Below, piece after piece: positions 54,886 to 63,906 of a stretch of 64,000 nt of DNA (the first letter of the stretch is position 1; each line of letters begins with the position of its first letter). The notes under the pieces are model-generated. The model saw only the letters and a list, made by a program, of their open reading frames with translations. It was not told where the DNA came from and did no database searches. Where the stretch lies: contig CP067346.1 of the NCBI GenBank assembly GCA_021561035.1, positions 589,001-653,000 of the forward strand, read 5' to 3'. The translations under genes and the position numbers were made by a program. This DNA comes from Clostridioides sp. ES-S-0054-01. Its GTDB lineage: Bacteria > Bacillota > Clostridia > Peptostreptococcales > Peptostreptococcaceae.

Positions 54886-55605
54886 ATGAAAACACTGAAA
54901 ATAAAAAATTTAAAAAAGATATATGGTAAATATGAAAATGAAGTTCATGCAATAGCAGGAATTGACCTTGAAATAGAACCTAAAAAGTTTACAGCAATAG
55001 TAGGAGCTAGTGGTTCTGGGAAAAGTACATTACTTCATTGTATGGCAGGTCTTGACAAACCAACATCAGGAAACGTGTATTTAGATGATTTAGATATTTA
55101 TACATTAAATGATGATAAGTTATCAAAAATACGTAGAGAAGAGTTTGGATTTATATTTCAAAGTTATAATCTTATACCTGTTATAAATGTATATGACAAT
55201 ATAGTATTACCTGTATTATTAGATTCAAAACGAGAGGATAAAACACATATAAATAATCTTATATTCCGTTTAGGATTAGAGTCACAAGTAAAAAGGTTTC
55301 CTAATGAGCTTTCTGGAGGTCAACAACAAAGAGTTGCAATTGCAAGAGCCTTAGCAAATAAACCATCTGTGATATTTGCAGATGAACCAACAGGAAACTT
55401 AGATAGTAAGACTACAGCGGAGGTAATGGAGTTGCTTGAAATTTGTGTAAAGGAGTTTTCTCAAACACTTGTTATGATTACTCACAGTGATAAAATAGCG
55501 GAGACTGCAGATAAAATAATTACTATAAGTGATGGGAAAATTGTGAAAATTTTAGATAAAAGTTTGAAAGAGCATAATATGGGTGAAACTGAAATTAAAA
55601 TTTAA
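54886..55605 (+). CDS. ABC transporter ATPase, MacB/LolD type
   Basis: A 239-residue ATPase: Walker A GASGSGKST (residues 40-48), Q-loop FQSYNLIP, signature ELSGGQQQRVAIARAL and Walker B VIFADEPTGNLD. This group pairs with FtsX-type permeases, so the partner should be the permease at 47430, eight genes' length upstream in the same cluster. ATG 54886 follows TGGAGGA; an ATG at 54826 has no RBS. Confidence 0.93.
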   Translation: MKTLKIKNLKKIYGKYENEVHAIAGIDLEIEPKKFTAIVGASGSGKSTLLHCMAGLDKPTSGNVYLDDLDIYTLNDDKLSKIRREEFGFIFQSYNLIPVINVYDNIVLPVLLDSKREDKTHINNLIFRLGLESQVKRFPNELSGGQQQRVAIARALANKPSVIFADEPTGNLDSKTTAEVMELLEICVKEFSQTLVMITHSDKIAETADKIITISDGKIVKILDKSLKEHNMGETEIKI

Positions 55606-55738
55606 TGTTGTCAAAGAAGAATAACTTTTAAATAATAAAATCCATATAGTAAATACATATCAATAATATAGAATATTAAAATAAAAAGTCTTGGAAGTTA
55701 TATTTAGTATTGATTAATAATTAAATAAGGTGGATGAA

Positions 55739-57583
55739 ATGAAGAAAAAGTGTTCTAAAAATAAAAAAATAGAAAATAGGAATAATAAGAATAAGAGCTT
55801 AAAACGATTTGCGTTCCTTACTTTTAAGAAGAATAAGGGAAAGCTTTTACTTTCGTTTATTCTGGTAATAATTGTAGCAGTAGTTGATTTAGTACAGCCT
55901 CAAGTAACAAGAATGATAGTTGATGAAGGGATAGGAACAAAAGATGTTAACCTTCTTTTAAAACTAATGTTTATATATGGAGCTGCTGGAGTATCTTCAG
56001 CAATACTTTATCTTCTTTTATCATATTTATATTCGGCTATAAAAAAGAATGTAACAGTAGATATAAAGATAAAATTACTCAATCATTTATCTAAACTATC
56101 AGGAAAATACTATTCAAATATAAAGACAGGGAATATTATTTCAATAATTGAAAGTGATATATTTATAATAGAAAATTTTGGAGCAGAACTTGCATTTTCT
56201 ATATTAGTAAATATATTTACAGCTTCAATGGCTTTATTTTTCCTAGTAAGAATGCAAGTTGATTTGTTTTTGATAGTTCTAATACTTCAAATAATTTTAA
56301 GTATTTTTCAAAATAAATTTACCAAACTTATATCTAAAAACACAAGAGAGATAAGAGAAGATTCAGGAAGTTTATCAAATAAAATCCAAGAATATGTTTC
56401 AAATATCAAGAATGTAGTTGTTTCAAAATCAAGAATGAAGTTTTTTTCATCATATCTAAGTGAAGAAAAAAATCTTATAAGAAAGTACTTAAAACTGGAT
56501 TTAATAATGAATGGGAATATTGCAATCGCAAAATCTATTAGTATCTTAGTAACAGTATCCATTTATGGTGTTGGAGGGTACAAGATAATAAGTGGAAATA
56601 TGACAATAGGAGAACTGCTTGCATTTCAACAATATACAAATATGTTTATTGGACCATGTATAAGTATAGTGAGAGCAAATACAAGAATACAACAGGCTAA
56701 AGCATCTTTAGATAGAGTATACTCAGTAATAGATGAGGAAATAGATATAAAAGTAAATAATAGAGGATTGAGAATAGAGGATAAAGAGTGCAATATAATA
56801 GAATTTAAGAATATCTATTTTTCATATAAAGAAATAGGAAAGAAAAAATTACAAAATTTAGAACAAGATGAGCAAATTGATTGTACATATGAAGATATAG
56901 AAACAGATAGTTATATTCTAAGTAACATAAATATTACATTTAGAAAGGGAGAAACTACAGCTCTTATTGGTGAAAGTGGAAGTGGGAAATCTACAATAGT
57001 AAATTTACTTTACAGATTATGGGATATTCAAAAAGGTGAAATAACTATTGATGGAATAAATATAAAAAATATAAATCTAAAATCTCTTAGAAAAAGTATA
57101 AATATTGTTACTCAAGATATGCTTATGTTTGACGATACAATTAGAAATAATATAAGTATAAATAAAAGTTTAAGTGATGAAGAACTTAAAAATATATGTA
57201 GTGTAGTAGGAATGAACGATTTTATAAGTAGACTTGAAAATGGATTTGATACAATTATAGGAGAAAAAGGAGTCAAGATATCAGGTGGTCAAAAACAGAG
57301 AATTGCACTCGCAAGGTCGTTAGTAAATGATAGTAAGATATTGATACTAGATGAAGCAACATCTGCACTTGACAATATATCCCAAAGCGAGATATTAAGA
57401 AATATTAGGGCGTATGTAAAAGGTAAGATAGTGATTATTATAGCACATAGACTTTCAACTATAAAAGATGCAGACAATATTTATGTTCTTGAAAAAGGAA
57501 AAGTTGTGGAATCAGGTAAAGATAAAGAACTATTTATAAGAAATGGTATATATAGAAAACTAGTTACTTTAAATACACAATAG
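55739..57583 (+). CDS. ABC exporter, fused permease and ATPase
   Basis: A 614-residue ABC exporter half-transporter: six membrane helices (about 40-320), then the ATPase with Walker A GESGSGKST, signature KISGGQKQRIALARSL and Walker B ILILDEATSAL. No N-terminal C39 peptidase domain, consistent with a separate protease (53745). An acidic insertion of about 28 residues (KKKLQNLEQDEQID...) sits between the first ATPase strands, unusual for the family. Start ATG 55739 after AAGGTGG. It is the probable exporter of the mature peptide and the last gene of the cluster. Confidence 0.9.
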   Translation: MKKKCSKNKKIENRNNKNKSLKRFAFLTFKKNKGKLLLSFILVIIVAVVDLVQPQVTRMIVDEGIGTKDVNLLLKLMFIYGAAGVSSAILYLLLSYLYSAIKKNVTVDIKIKLLNHLSKLSGKYYSNIKTGNIISIIESDIFIIENFGAELAFSILVNIFTASMALFFLVRMQVDLFLIVLILQIILSIFQNKFTKLISKNTREIREDSGSLSNKIQEYVSNIKNVVVSKSRMKFFSSYLSEEKNLIRKYLKLDLIMNGNIAIAKSISILVTVSIYGVGGYKIISGNMTIGELLAFQQYTNMFIGPCISIVRANTRIQQAKASLDRVYSVIDEEIDIKVNNRGLRIEDKECNIIEFKNIYFSYKEIGKKKLQNLEQDEQIDCTYEDIETDSYILSNINITFRKGETTALIGESGSGKSTIVNLLYRLWDIQKGEITIDGINIKNINLKSLRKSINIVTQDMLMFDDTIRNNISINKSLSDEELKNICSVVGMNDFISRLENGFDTIIGEKGVKISGGQKQRIALARSLVNDSKILILDEATSALDNISQSEILRNIRAYVKGKIVIIIAHRLSTIKDADNIYVLEKGKVVESGKDKELFIRNGIYRKLVTLNTQ

Positions 57584-57750
57584 AATTATTACTTATAGTA
57601 GAAATAGATATAATTCAATAACTTTAATGGAATATACAGAATATTATTTAAAATATTGTTATGAAAAAAAGTAATCATTTTATTTATTTTATCTTTGTTA
57701 AAGTATTTTAAATTTTCGTTTGCGACAAGTAAGAATTTTTCTAAGGTTTC

Positions 57751-57787
57751 ACGGTATAGCATTTTCTTTATGTTATACCGTTTTTTC
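57751..57787 (+). terminator. Terminator of the RiPP cluster
   Basis: ACGGTATA and TATACCGT arms, an inner GCA/TGT partial pairing, then TTTTTT. It is the first strong terminator after the exporter gene. The rest of 57584-57925 is AT-rich with no ORF. Confidence 0.8.
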
Positions 57788-57925
57788 TTAAAGCATCAAC
57801 TATAATACTCTATTATAGTGATTATAATGTAAGTATAGATTTTATATTTTCCTTTAAGTATAGTAGAAGCACTATTATTTACTAAGCGAATTAATATTGG
57901 AGCCAAAGCTTCAGATAAGTACATC

Positions 57926-58414
57926 CTAAAAATTATCTCTATTAGGGTACAATTGATACCTCATAACAAAGAATTCTCCATTTCCTAAAGGTGTTTTTTG
58001 TATCTTAGTCTCAACTATTTTAAAACCTTGAGACTCATAGCATTTGACAGCCCTCATATTCCAAGTTCTTACCTCTAATACAATGGGTTTAGTATTATAT
58101 TTATTTCTACATTCTTGTAAGCCTAAACTGATTATTTTTTTACCAATTCCCATTCCACAATAATCTGGTTTTATACCAATACCAAAGAATACGGAGCTTC
58201 CTTTATCTAATAAGTTTATAAAACCTATTAATTCTTTATTGTCATCTATAAAACTTATAAAATTTTTTCGTTTATCTTCTTTTGCTAGTGAGAAATTATT
58301 CTTTTTAATTTCCTCCCATGAAGGTAAATTGTATATTGAATATTCACCTTCATATTTCCAATTAGTAACTTCTATAGCATGTTCTTCTGTAAATCTAACT
58401 TTATTCAAATGCAT
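57926..58414 (-). CDS. GNAT-family N-acetyltransferase
   Basis: A 162-residue protein with GNAT motif A (FFGIGIKPDYCGMGIGKKII, containing the CoA loop GMGIGK) and motif B (VLEVRTWNMRAVKCYESQGF). It resembles RimI/SpeG-like acetyltransferases of unknown substrate. The RBS is weak. It is downstream of, and convergent with, the RiPP cluster, so it is not part of that operon. Confidence 0.9.
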   Translation of the reverse strand: MHLNKVRFTEEHAIEVTNWKYEGEYSIYNLPSWEEIKKNNFSLAKEDKRKNFISFIDDNKELIGFINLLDKGSSVFFGIGIKPDYCGMGIGKKIISLGLQECRNKYNTKPIVLEVRTWNMRAVKCYESQGFKIVETKIQKTPLGNGEFFVMRYQLYPNRDNF

Positions 58415-58429
58415 ATATTCTGCTACTCA

Positions 58430-58560
58430 AAATATGGTCAAATATATCCATATCGAGATTTTTCCTTCTTCATTGAACCTCGCCTTGCCTAAGCTACTAC
58501 GATTTGGTATAGTTCTCCAAAGGCTTAAATTCCGAAGTTAGCCCTCCGTACATATATAAG
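58430..58560 (-). mobile_element. Right end of the IS605-type element (possible omega RNA region)
   Basis: The 130 bases following tnpB on its coding strand are GC-richer than the surroundings and contain several short inverted pairs (CTTCGGAA, GCCTTTGGAG, and GCTTAGGCAAGGCGAGG). TnpB proteins use a guide RNA transcribed from this end of their element, so the region probably is the element's right end and guide scaffold. No target-site sequence could be fixed. Confidence 0.5.
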
Positions 58561-58565
58561 TGATT

Positions 58566-59758
58566 TTAAGATATCTTATATTTTTTAGCATTTTTAAGAT
58601 TAATACTTGCATTTAAATCTCTATCAATAGATAATCCACATTCACATTTGTACACTCTATCTTTAAGTTTTAAACCTTTATTAATCTCTCCACATTGGCT
58701 ACAAGTCTTTGATGATGGATGCCATCTGTCAACTACTCTAAGTTCTATATTATTTTGCTTACACTTAGCAGTTAGTTTAGTTCTAAATTCAAAAAACTTT
58801 TGACTTGATATTGCCTTTGATAAATGCTTATTTTTCATCATTCCATTAACATTTAAATCTTCAATGGTTATATAGCTTGGCTTTTGCTCTATTACCTCGG
58901 ATACTGTTTTATTAATATAATCAATTCTTATATTAGCTAATCTTTGATGAATTTTTTGTACTTTGACTACCTGTTTTTGGATATTTTGACGAGTAGCTAC
59001 TCCTTCTTTTATATTTTTATTTCTTACTTTTAAACTCTCATATTTTCTTGAAAGTTTTCTTTGTTCTCTTTTTAATTTCTTTTCAACTTTTTTGACAGTC
59101 GAAGTCTTATTTATATTTTTAAATTTACTTGAACATATTGCAAAATCTTTAATTCCTAAGTCAATACCTATTCCTTCATTAGTACAGTTAGATACTTGAA
59201 TATCATCTTCCTCAACTAATATAGATACATAGTATCTATCAGATTTTTGACTTACTGTACCACTTTTAACTATTGAATTTGTTGGTATATATCCAAATTC
59301 TTTTAGTCTTACCCAACCAAGAGTAGGTATTTTGACCCTATGCCTTTCAATAGTCCAATCAGTTTTGTTATTCCTTGGAAAATATGCTTTAACATCCTGA
59401 TTTTTCTTTCTGATTTTTCTTTCTGATTTTTCTTTTTCTTGAACTTAGGAAAACCTTTAGTTTTTTTAAAGAAATCTTTAAAAGCTTTATCTCCATTCAT
59501 AATAGCTTGTTTTGTAGTCTTAGAAGATACATCTTTAATCCATTTCATATCTTGATTATTAGGAATATATTCATTATTTAACCATTTAGAAAAATCCATA
59601 CCGTTTATAAATTCACCTTTACTCTCATAAACTTCTTTATTGTGAGCAATATAGAAGTTATATATAAATCTACTAACACCAATCGTTTGATGTATTTTAG
59701 ATTTTTGTTCAGTAGTAGGATTAATTTCTATTTTGTATGCCCTTTTCAACTTCTTCAT
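58566..59758 (-). pseudogene. tnpB: IS605-type TnpB, frameshifted by a 13-bp tandem duplication
   Basis: Start MKKLKRAYKIEINPTTEQ at 59758. The frame is broken near 59400-59426 where a 13-bp unit (TTTTTCTTTCTGA on the plus strand) occurs about three times; two extra copies (26 bases) shift the frame. Beyond it, another frame is open to the end: GIDLGIKDFA (RuvC Asp), YITIEDLNVNGM (Glu), the zinc finger CSQCGEINKGLKLKDRVYKC and SIDRDLNASINL (Asp). All catalytic residues persist, so the inactivation appears recent. No tnpA gene accompanies it. Confidence 0.85.
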
Positions 59759-59785
59759 CCTCTCTAATCTTTTTCTTGTATTTTC

Positions 59786-60043
59786 TTAATCCATATATCC
59801 ATCTTTGCCCAAATTCTTATCTCTATATATTAATCTTAATGAGTTTTCAATTCTATGAAAATCAATTATTGAGAATTCTAATATTTTTTCAAAATAATTA
59901 GGATACTCAATTATAATGAAAGGTGAATAGTACTTTGGAGTGATATTATTTAAAGCACCTTGCTCATCTTGTAACATACCAAAATTTCTTAAATATCTGT
60001 CAATATTGTTGATAGACGTATATGCTATGAAAGATTTGTACAC
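59786..60043 (-). pseudogene. HipA-like kinase and partner remnant
   Basis: The fragment starts with NNIDRYLRNFGMLQDEQ, matching the catalytic block of the HipA-like protein at 25612, then jumps to SPFIIIEYPNYFEKILEFS, matching the C-terminus of that protein's partner (25053). So an internal deletion fused the tails of a two-gene unit. There is no proper start. The TnpB element lies directly downstream. Confidence 0.7.
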
Positions 60044-60117
60044 ATGGCATAGGATATGGGCATAAAGAATCTATTGAAATTTTTGAAAAAGCATACTATG
60101 AAGGAGTGATATATTGA
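60031..60117 (+). pseudogene. Short plus-strand remnant
   Basis: 28 codons (THGIGYGHKESIEIFEKAYY, then EGVIY and TGA) open without a start, antisense to the beginning of the HipA remnant. Probably the tail of a lost gene. The stretch from 60118 to 60345 carries an inverted repeat (TAATTAGAGG ... CCTCTAATTA, 60269-60323) just before the MBL gene and nothing else. Confidence 0.3.
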
Positions 60118-60345
60118 TGATTATAAAAAAATAAAAGTAGTCTTAAAGCTTGTAATTACTCATTTCTATATTAAATACTATACTATAAAATGACGGAAAA
60201 ATCAAGTCGAGTAATCCCTCAACTTAAGTGATATACTAGATATTAATAATTTTTAATGAATAAAATATAATTAGAGGGAAATCTATACTTTCTCGATTTC
60301 TTTAATTAAATAACCTCTAATTAAGTAATTATAAGGAGAAAAATT

Positions 60346-61080
60346 ATGAATTTAACAAAAGGATTGGATATTTTAAAAATTTCATCAAATGTATTAGGTG
60401 AAGATAAAGTTATGTATATTCCTGTAATCTATACAGAAGATGAAGCAACACTTGTTGATACTGGTCTTCCAGGGCAAGGTGATTTAATAATTGATGCTCT
60501 TAATAAAAGTAATACGAGCTTTGACAAGTTAAAAAATATAATAATCACTCATCATGATATAGACCACATAGGGAACATAAATTATCTAAGAGAAAAATCT
60601 AAGAATAATATTAAAGTATACGCATATAAAAGCGAAGTCAGCTATATAACAGGAGAGGAAACGCCTTTTAAACTTTATATGCTAGAACAAATGGTAGATA
60701 ATATTGATGATAAAATGCTTGGGATGTTAAATGTTATGGGGCTTGGATTTAAATCATCATATGCTGAAGTAGATATATCTTTGGATAACCATGAAATTTT
60801 GAATTTAGGTGAGGAAATTGAAGTTATACATACAGGAGGTCATACTAGGGGTCATATATGTCTTTATTTAAAAAAATCTAAAGTACTTATTGCTGGAGAT
60901 TTGCTACAGATAAATGATGGAGAACTTAAACCCGTTGATGTAATGCATAGCAATAAACAAGAGTTGGCAGAAGCTATTAAAAATATAAGTAATTATGATA
61001 TAGAAGATGTAGTTTTTAGCCATGGTGGATTATATCAAAAAAATATAATTGAAGCATTGAAAAACATAGTTATTGAGTAG
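60346..61080 (+). CDS. MBL-fold metallo-hydrolase
   Basis: A 244-residue beta-lactamase-fold protein with the HHDIDHIGN zinc motif at residues about 67-75 (HxHxDH variant), further ligands in HTGGHTRGHICLYL, AGDLLQ and FSHGG. Such proteins are thioesterases, lactonases or hydrolases of varied substrates. RBS AAGGAG. A single-gene unit closed by a strong terminator. An N-acyl lactonase or other specific role cannot be read from the sequence. Confidence 0.9.
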   Translation: MNLTKGLDILKISSNVLGEDKVMYIPVIYTEDEATLVDTGLPGQGDLIIDALNKSNTSFDKLKNIIITHHDIDHIGNINYLREKSKNNIKVYAYKSEVSYITGEETPFKLYMLEQMVDNIDDKMLGMLNVMGLGFKSSYAEVDISLDNHEILNLGEEIEVIHTGGHTRGHICLYLKKSKVLIAGDLLQINDGELKPVDVMHSNKQELAEAIKNISNYDIEDVVFSHGGLYQKNIIEALKNIVIE

Positions 61081-61086
61081 TATTAT

Positions 61087-61138
61087 AAGATTTAAAATAA
61101 TTTATAATAATCTATTAAATTATTTTAAATCTTATTTA
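61087..61138 (+). terminator. Terminator of the MBL gene
   Basis: AAGATTTAAAATAATTTA and TAAATTATTTTAAATCTT are perfect 18-bp arms with an 11-base loop, 6 bases after the stop, followed by ATTT. Confidence 0.8.
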
Positions 61139-61346
61139 AAGATGTAGAATGAAAATTAAATATGAACAGTAAGAACTTTATTTTAGAATTATACTTAAGT
61201 TTCAAGGATGATATTATAGTATTACAAGTATTTTAGAATATGATTTACTGTAAAGAATTTGAAGGTCTTACAGTACTCAGTTGAAAAACATTCTTAGAGT
61301 ATTTTAAGAAATAGAAGAGAAAATTAAGATGTTATAACATTTTCAA

Positions 61347-61409
61347 AATATTTCATTGAACAGATAGAATATTTCATTGAGCAAATAGAATATTTCATTG
61401 AACAGAAGA
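61347..61409 (+). repeat. Three 21-bp direct repeats upstream of the second CLC gene
   Basis: AATATTTCATTGAACAGATAG, then AATATTTCATTGAGCAAATAG and AATATTTCATTGAACAGAAG follow one another just before the start codon at 61421. They may be regulator binding sites or a small unstable repeat. No fluoride-riboswitch-like sequence was recognised in 61139-61420. Confidence 0.7.
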
Positions 61410-61420
61410 AAGGAATTAAA

Positions 61421-62638
61421 ATGATAATAAGAATTAAAAGAGTTTATCAAACGTATGGTGGATTATTTCTGTTGGGGATTACAGGGATACCAATTGGTGC
61501 AGTTATAGGTCTTATAGATACCATATTTGGAAAAGTTCTTCTAAAAATTACAGATATTCGAGAAACATATCCAATGTATTTGATACCATTTTTAGCAGTA
61601 GTAGGTATTGTTATTGATTACTGCTATCTTAAATATGGTGGAAAAAGTAGCAAAGGAATGAATCTAATATTTGAGGTAGGTCATGGGGAAGAAGAAATTA
61701 TTCCTTTAAGATTAGTTCCATTCATAATATCAGGAACATGGTTAACTCATTTATTCGGTGGTAGTGCAGGACGAGAAGGGGTTGCTGTTCAGATTGGTGC
61801 GACTTTTTCACATTGGATAGGTAAGAAGTTGCCTATAAAAAATGCTTCTAGTATTTTCTTAGTCACTGGTATGTCAGCTGGTTTTGCAGGGCTATTTGGG
61901 ACACCAATATCAGCAATTCTGTTTGCTATGGAGGTTTTGGTAGCTGGTTCACTAGAATATAAGTCACTTTTGCCTGCACTTACTGCATCTTTTACAGCAA
62001 GTACAGTATCAAAAGCTTTGGGGTTAGAGAAATTTTCTTTTGCACTTTCTTCTAAAATTGTGTTTGACTTGGCAATATTTTGGAAGCTTATTGCTTTGGG
62101 AATTATATTTGGAATGGTTGGGGGAGCATTTGCATGGTGTTTGAAGCTGTCAAAGAGAAGATTAGGCAATAGATTAAAAAACCCTATAATAAGGATTGCT
62201 GTTACTGGAGCGTGTTTAAGTGTATTATTCCTTTTATTTTATAAGGGAAGATATTCTGGTCTAGGGACAAATTTAATTCAAAATAGTTTTTATGGTGGAG
62301 AAATTTATTCTTTTGACTGGTTATTGAAGTTTATACTTACAATACTGACTTTGTCAGCAGGTTTTCAAGGAGGAGAGGTTACACCTTTATTTTCCATTGG
62401 AGCTAGTCTGGGTGTATTATTAGCTGGATTTTTTAATTTACAAATTGAATTAGTTGCAGCACTTGGGTATATTAGTGTATTTGGCAGTGCTACAAATACT
62501 TTTTTTGCACCTGTATTTATCGGAGCAGAGGTTTTTGGATACAGCTATTTGCCTTATTTCTTTGTGGTATGTGCTATTTCATATGTATTTAATATGGATA
62601 AGTCCATTTACTCATTACAAAAAATTTCAGGAAAATAA
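61421..62638 (+). CDS. CLC-family antiporter, fluoride-exporter (CLC-F) type
   Basis: A 405-residue membrane protein of about ten helices and no C-terminal CBS or TrkA-C domain. CLC motifs are altered relative to the chloride type: the GSGIP segment is replaced by EVGHGEEEIIP, GxEGP reads GREGVAVQIGA and GxFxP reads GGEVTPLFSIGASLG. These changes are those I associate with the CLC-F branch of fluoride/proton antiporters. RBS AAAGGAATT. The first CLC in the window (10022) keeps the chloride-type motifs, so the two have probably different ions. Confidence 0.8.
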   Translation: MIIRIKRVYQTYGGLFLLGITGIPIGAVIGLIDTIFGKVLLKITDIRETYPMYLIPFLAVVGIVIDYCYLKYGGKSSKGMNLIFEVGHGEEEIIPLRLVPFIISGTWLTHLFGGSAGREGVAVQIGATFSHWIGKKLPIKNASSIFLVTGMSAGFAGLFGTPISAILFAMEVLVAGSLEYKSLLPALTASFTASTVSKALGLEKFSFALSSKIVFDLAIFWKLIALGIIFGMVGGAFAWCLKLSKRRLGNRLKNPIIRIAVTGACLSVLFLLFYKGRYSGLGTNLIQNSFYGGEIYSFDWLLKFILTILTLSAGFQGGEVTPLFSIGASLGVLLAGFFNLQIELVAALGYISVFGSATNTFFAPVFIGAEVFGYSYLPYFFVVCAISYVFNMDKSIYSLQKISGK

Positions 62639-62769
62639 TAAATAAAACAACATAATTTATTTTTTTCTTAGGAATGGTCTCTGGAGATGTGCAATTATTA
62701 TTAGAATTGATTTTGTGAAATTATTATTATAATATTTAATTATATGGATAAAGAAGTGGAGTGATAACT

Positions 62770-62895
62770 ATGTATTTAAAAAAATTATCAAAATTAGAGT
62801 TAGTTATTATGAAATTTATTTGGAATTTAGATATAAAAATCAATTCATATGAGGTTATTGATTATATGCAAAAAGAGCATAATTTACAATTATAA
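62770..62895 (+). pseudogene. BlaI/MecI-family repressor fragment
   Basis: 41 codons from ATG: MYLKKLSKLELVIMKFIWNL then NSYEVIDYMQKEHN, ending at TAA. This matches the first 40 residues of the BlaI-like protein at 35458 almost position for position, and stops before the recognition helix. An RBS-like GGAGTGATAAC precedes it. The gene is truncated and unlikely to bind DNA. Confidence 0.7.
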
Positions 62896-63099
62896 AGCTT
62901 TTTTAACTATGTAAATTTAATATAAAATAATTTTGATATTAATTAGAATAAAAAGACATCCTAGAATTTTCAGATTAAATCATTAAATTAATTATAAAAT
63001 TTAACTAGAATAAAAGATGAATATACAAAAATAAGAAACCAGTTATATAAGAATTGATAACTTTAGTCATGGGATGTTCAGAAAAGGAGGTTTTATAAT

Positions 63100-63906
63100 A
63101 TGAAAAACGAGATAGTAGTTATTGCTCCTTCTAAGCTATTTTCAGATATTGTAAATGAAGTGCTTGAAGAACTACATATAAAAATTCCATCATACATTGC
63201 TACAGGTAAAGAAACCATAGAACTAGCAGACAATCTAATCAACTTAGGTACTAAAGTAATAATTACTCGTGGTCAAAATGTTGATTTATTGCGTAATCAT
63301 GTTTCAATACCTATAGTAGATATTGGATATAAATACGAAGATATATTTTATTCATATAAAAAAGCACTAAAATATTCTTCAAAAATAGGATTTATAGGTC
63401 TAGAATCATCATATAAAACTGCTAAGCGATTCAAAGAAATCTCAAATTTTGATTTGGAAATACCTAAATTAAATTCTCTCTATGAATTTGAACATAAAAT
63501 AAAAGAATTAATTGACAATGGTACTGAGATTTTCATAGGGGGAAAAACAACAAAAGAAATCACTTCTAAATACAATAAGCCTTGTATAGAGACGGAAGTT
63601 GAAAAATCATCTATTCATGCATCTATAAATGAAGCAATTCATCTATATAACATAGGTATTGAAAAGAGAATAAGCAATTCTATTACAGAAGAAATCTTAG
63701 AATGTACTCATAGTGGTATAATTGCCATTGATAAAAATCACTCACCACTTTTTATAAATAATCAAGCAAAAAGGTTGCTATTTAACCAAGTTGATAAATT
63801 TATAAAGGATTATTTATCTTCTGATGATATTTTAGATTCACTTAAAAATGGACATTCTCTATGTAACAATATAATTAATTTTAAAGGTTTATCTCTTACA
63901 TTTGAT
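63100..63906 (+). CDS. PrpR-type sigma-54 activator, interrupted by an IStron
   Basis: The 5' exon encodes 269 residues: a PrpR N-terminal sensor domain (IVVIAPSKLFSDIVNEVLEE, then IITRGQNVDLLRNHVSIPIV, GGKTTKEIT) and the beginning of a PAS domain (EILECTHSGIIAIDKNHSPL). A full protein would continue to AAA+ and HTH domains. Reading stops at a TAA that belongs to the inserted element starting at 63907. If the element's intron splices, the full activator could be made. RBS AAAGGAGG. Confidence 0.8.

Noticed and set aside
61081-61420. Fluoride riboswitch upstream of the CLC-F-like gene
   Set aside because: No conserved crcB-motif core could be recognised; only a terminator and short direct repeats are present.
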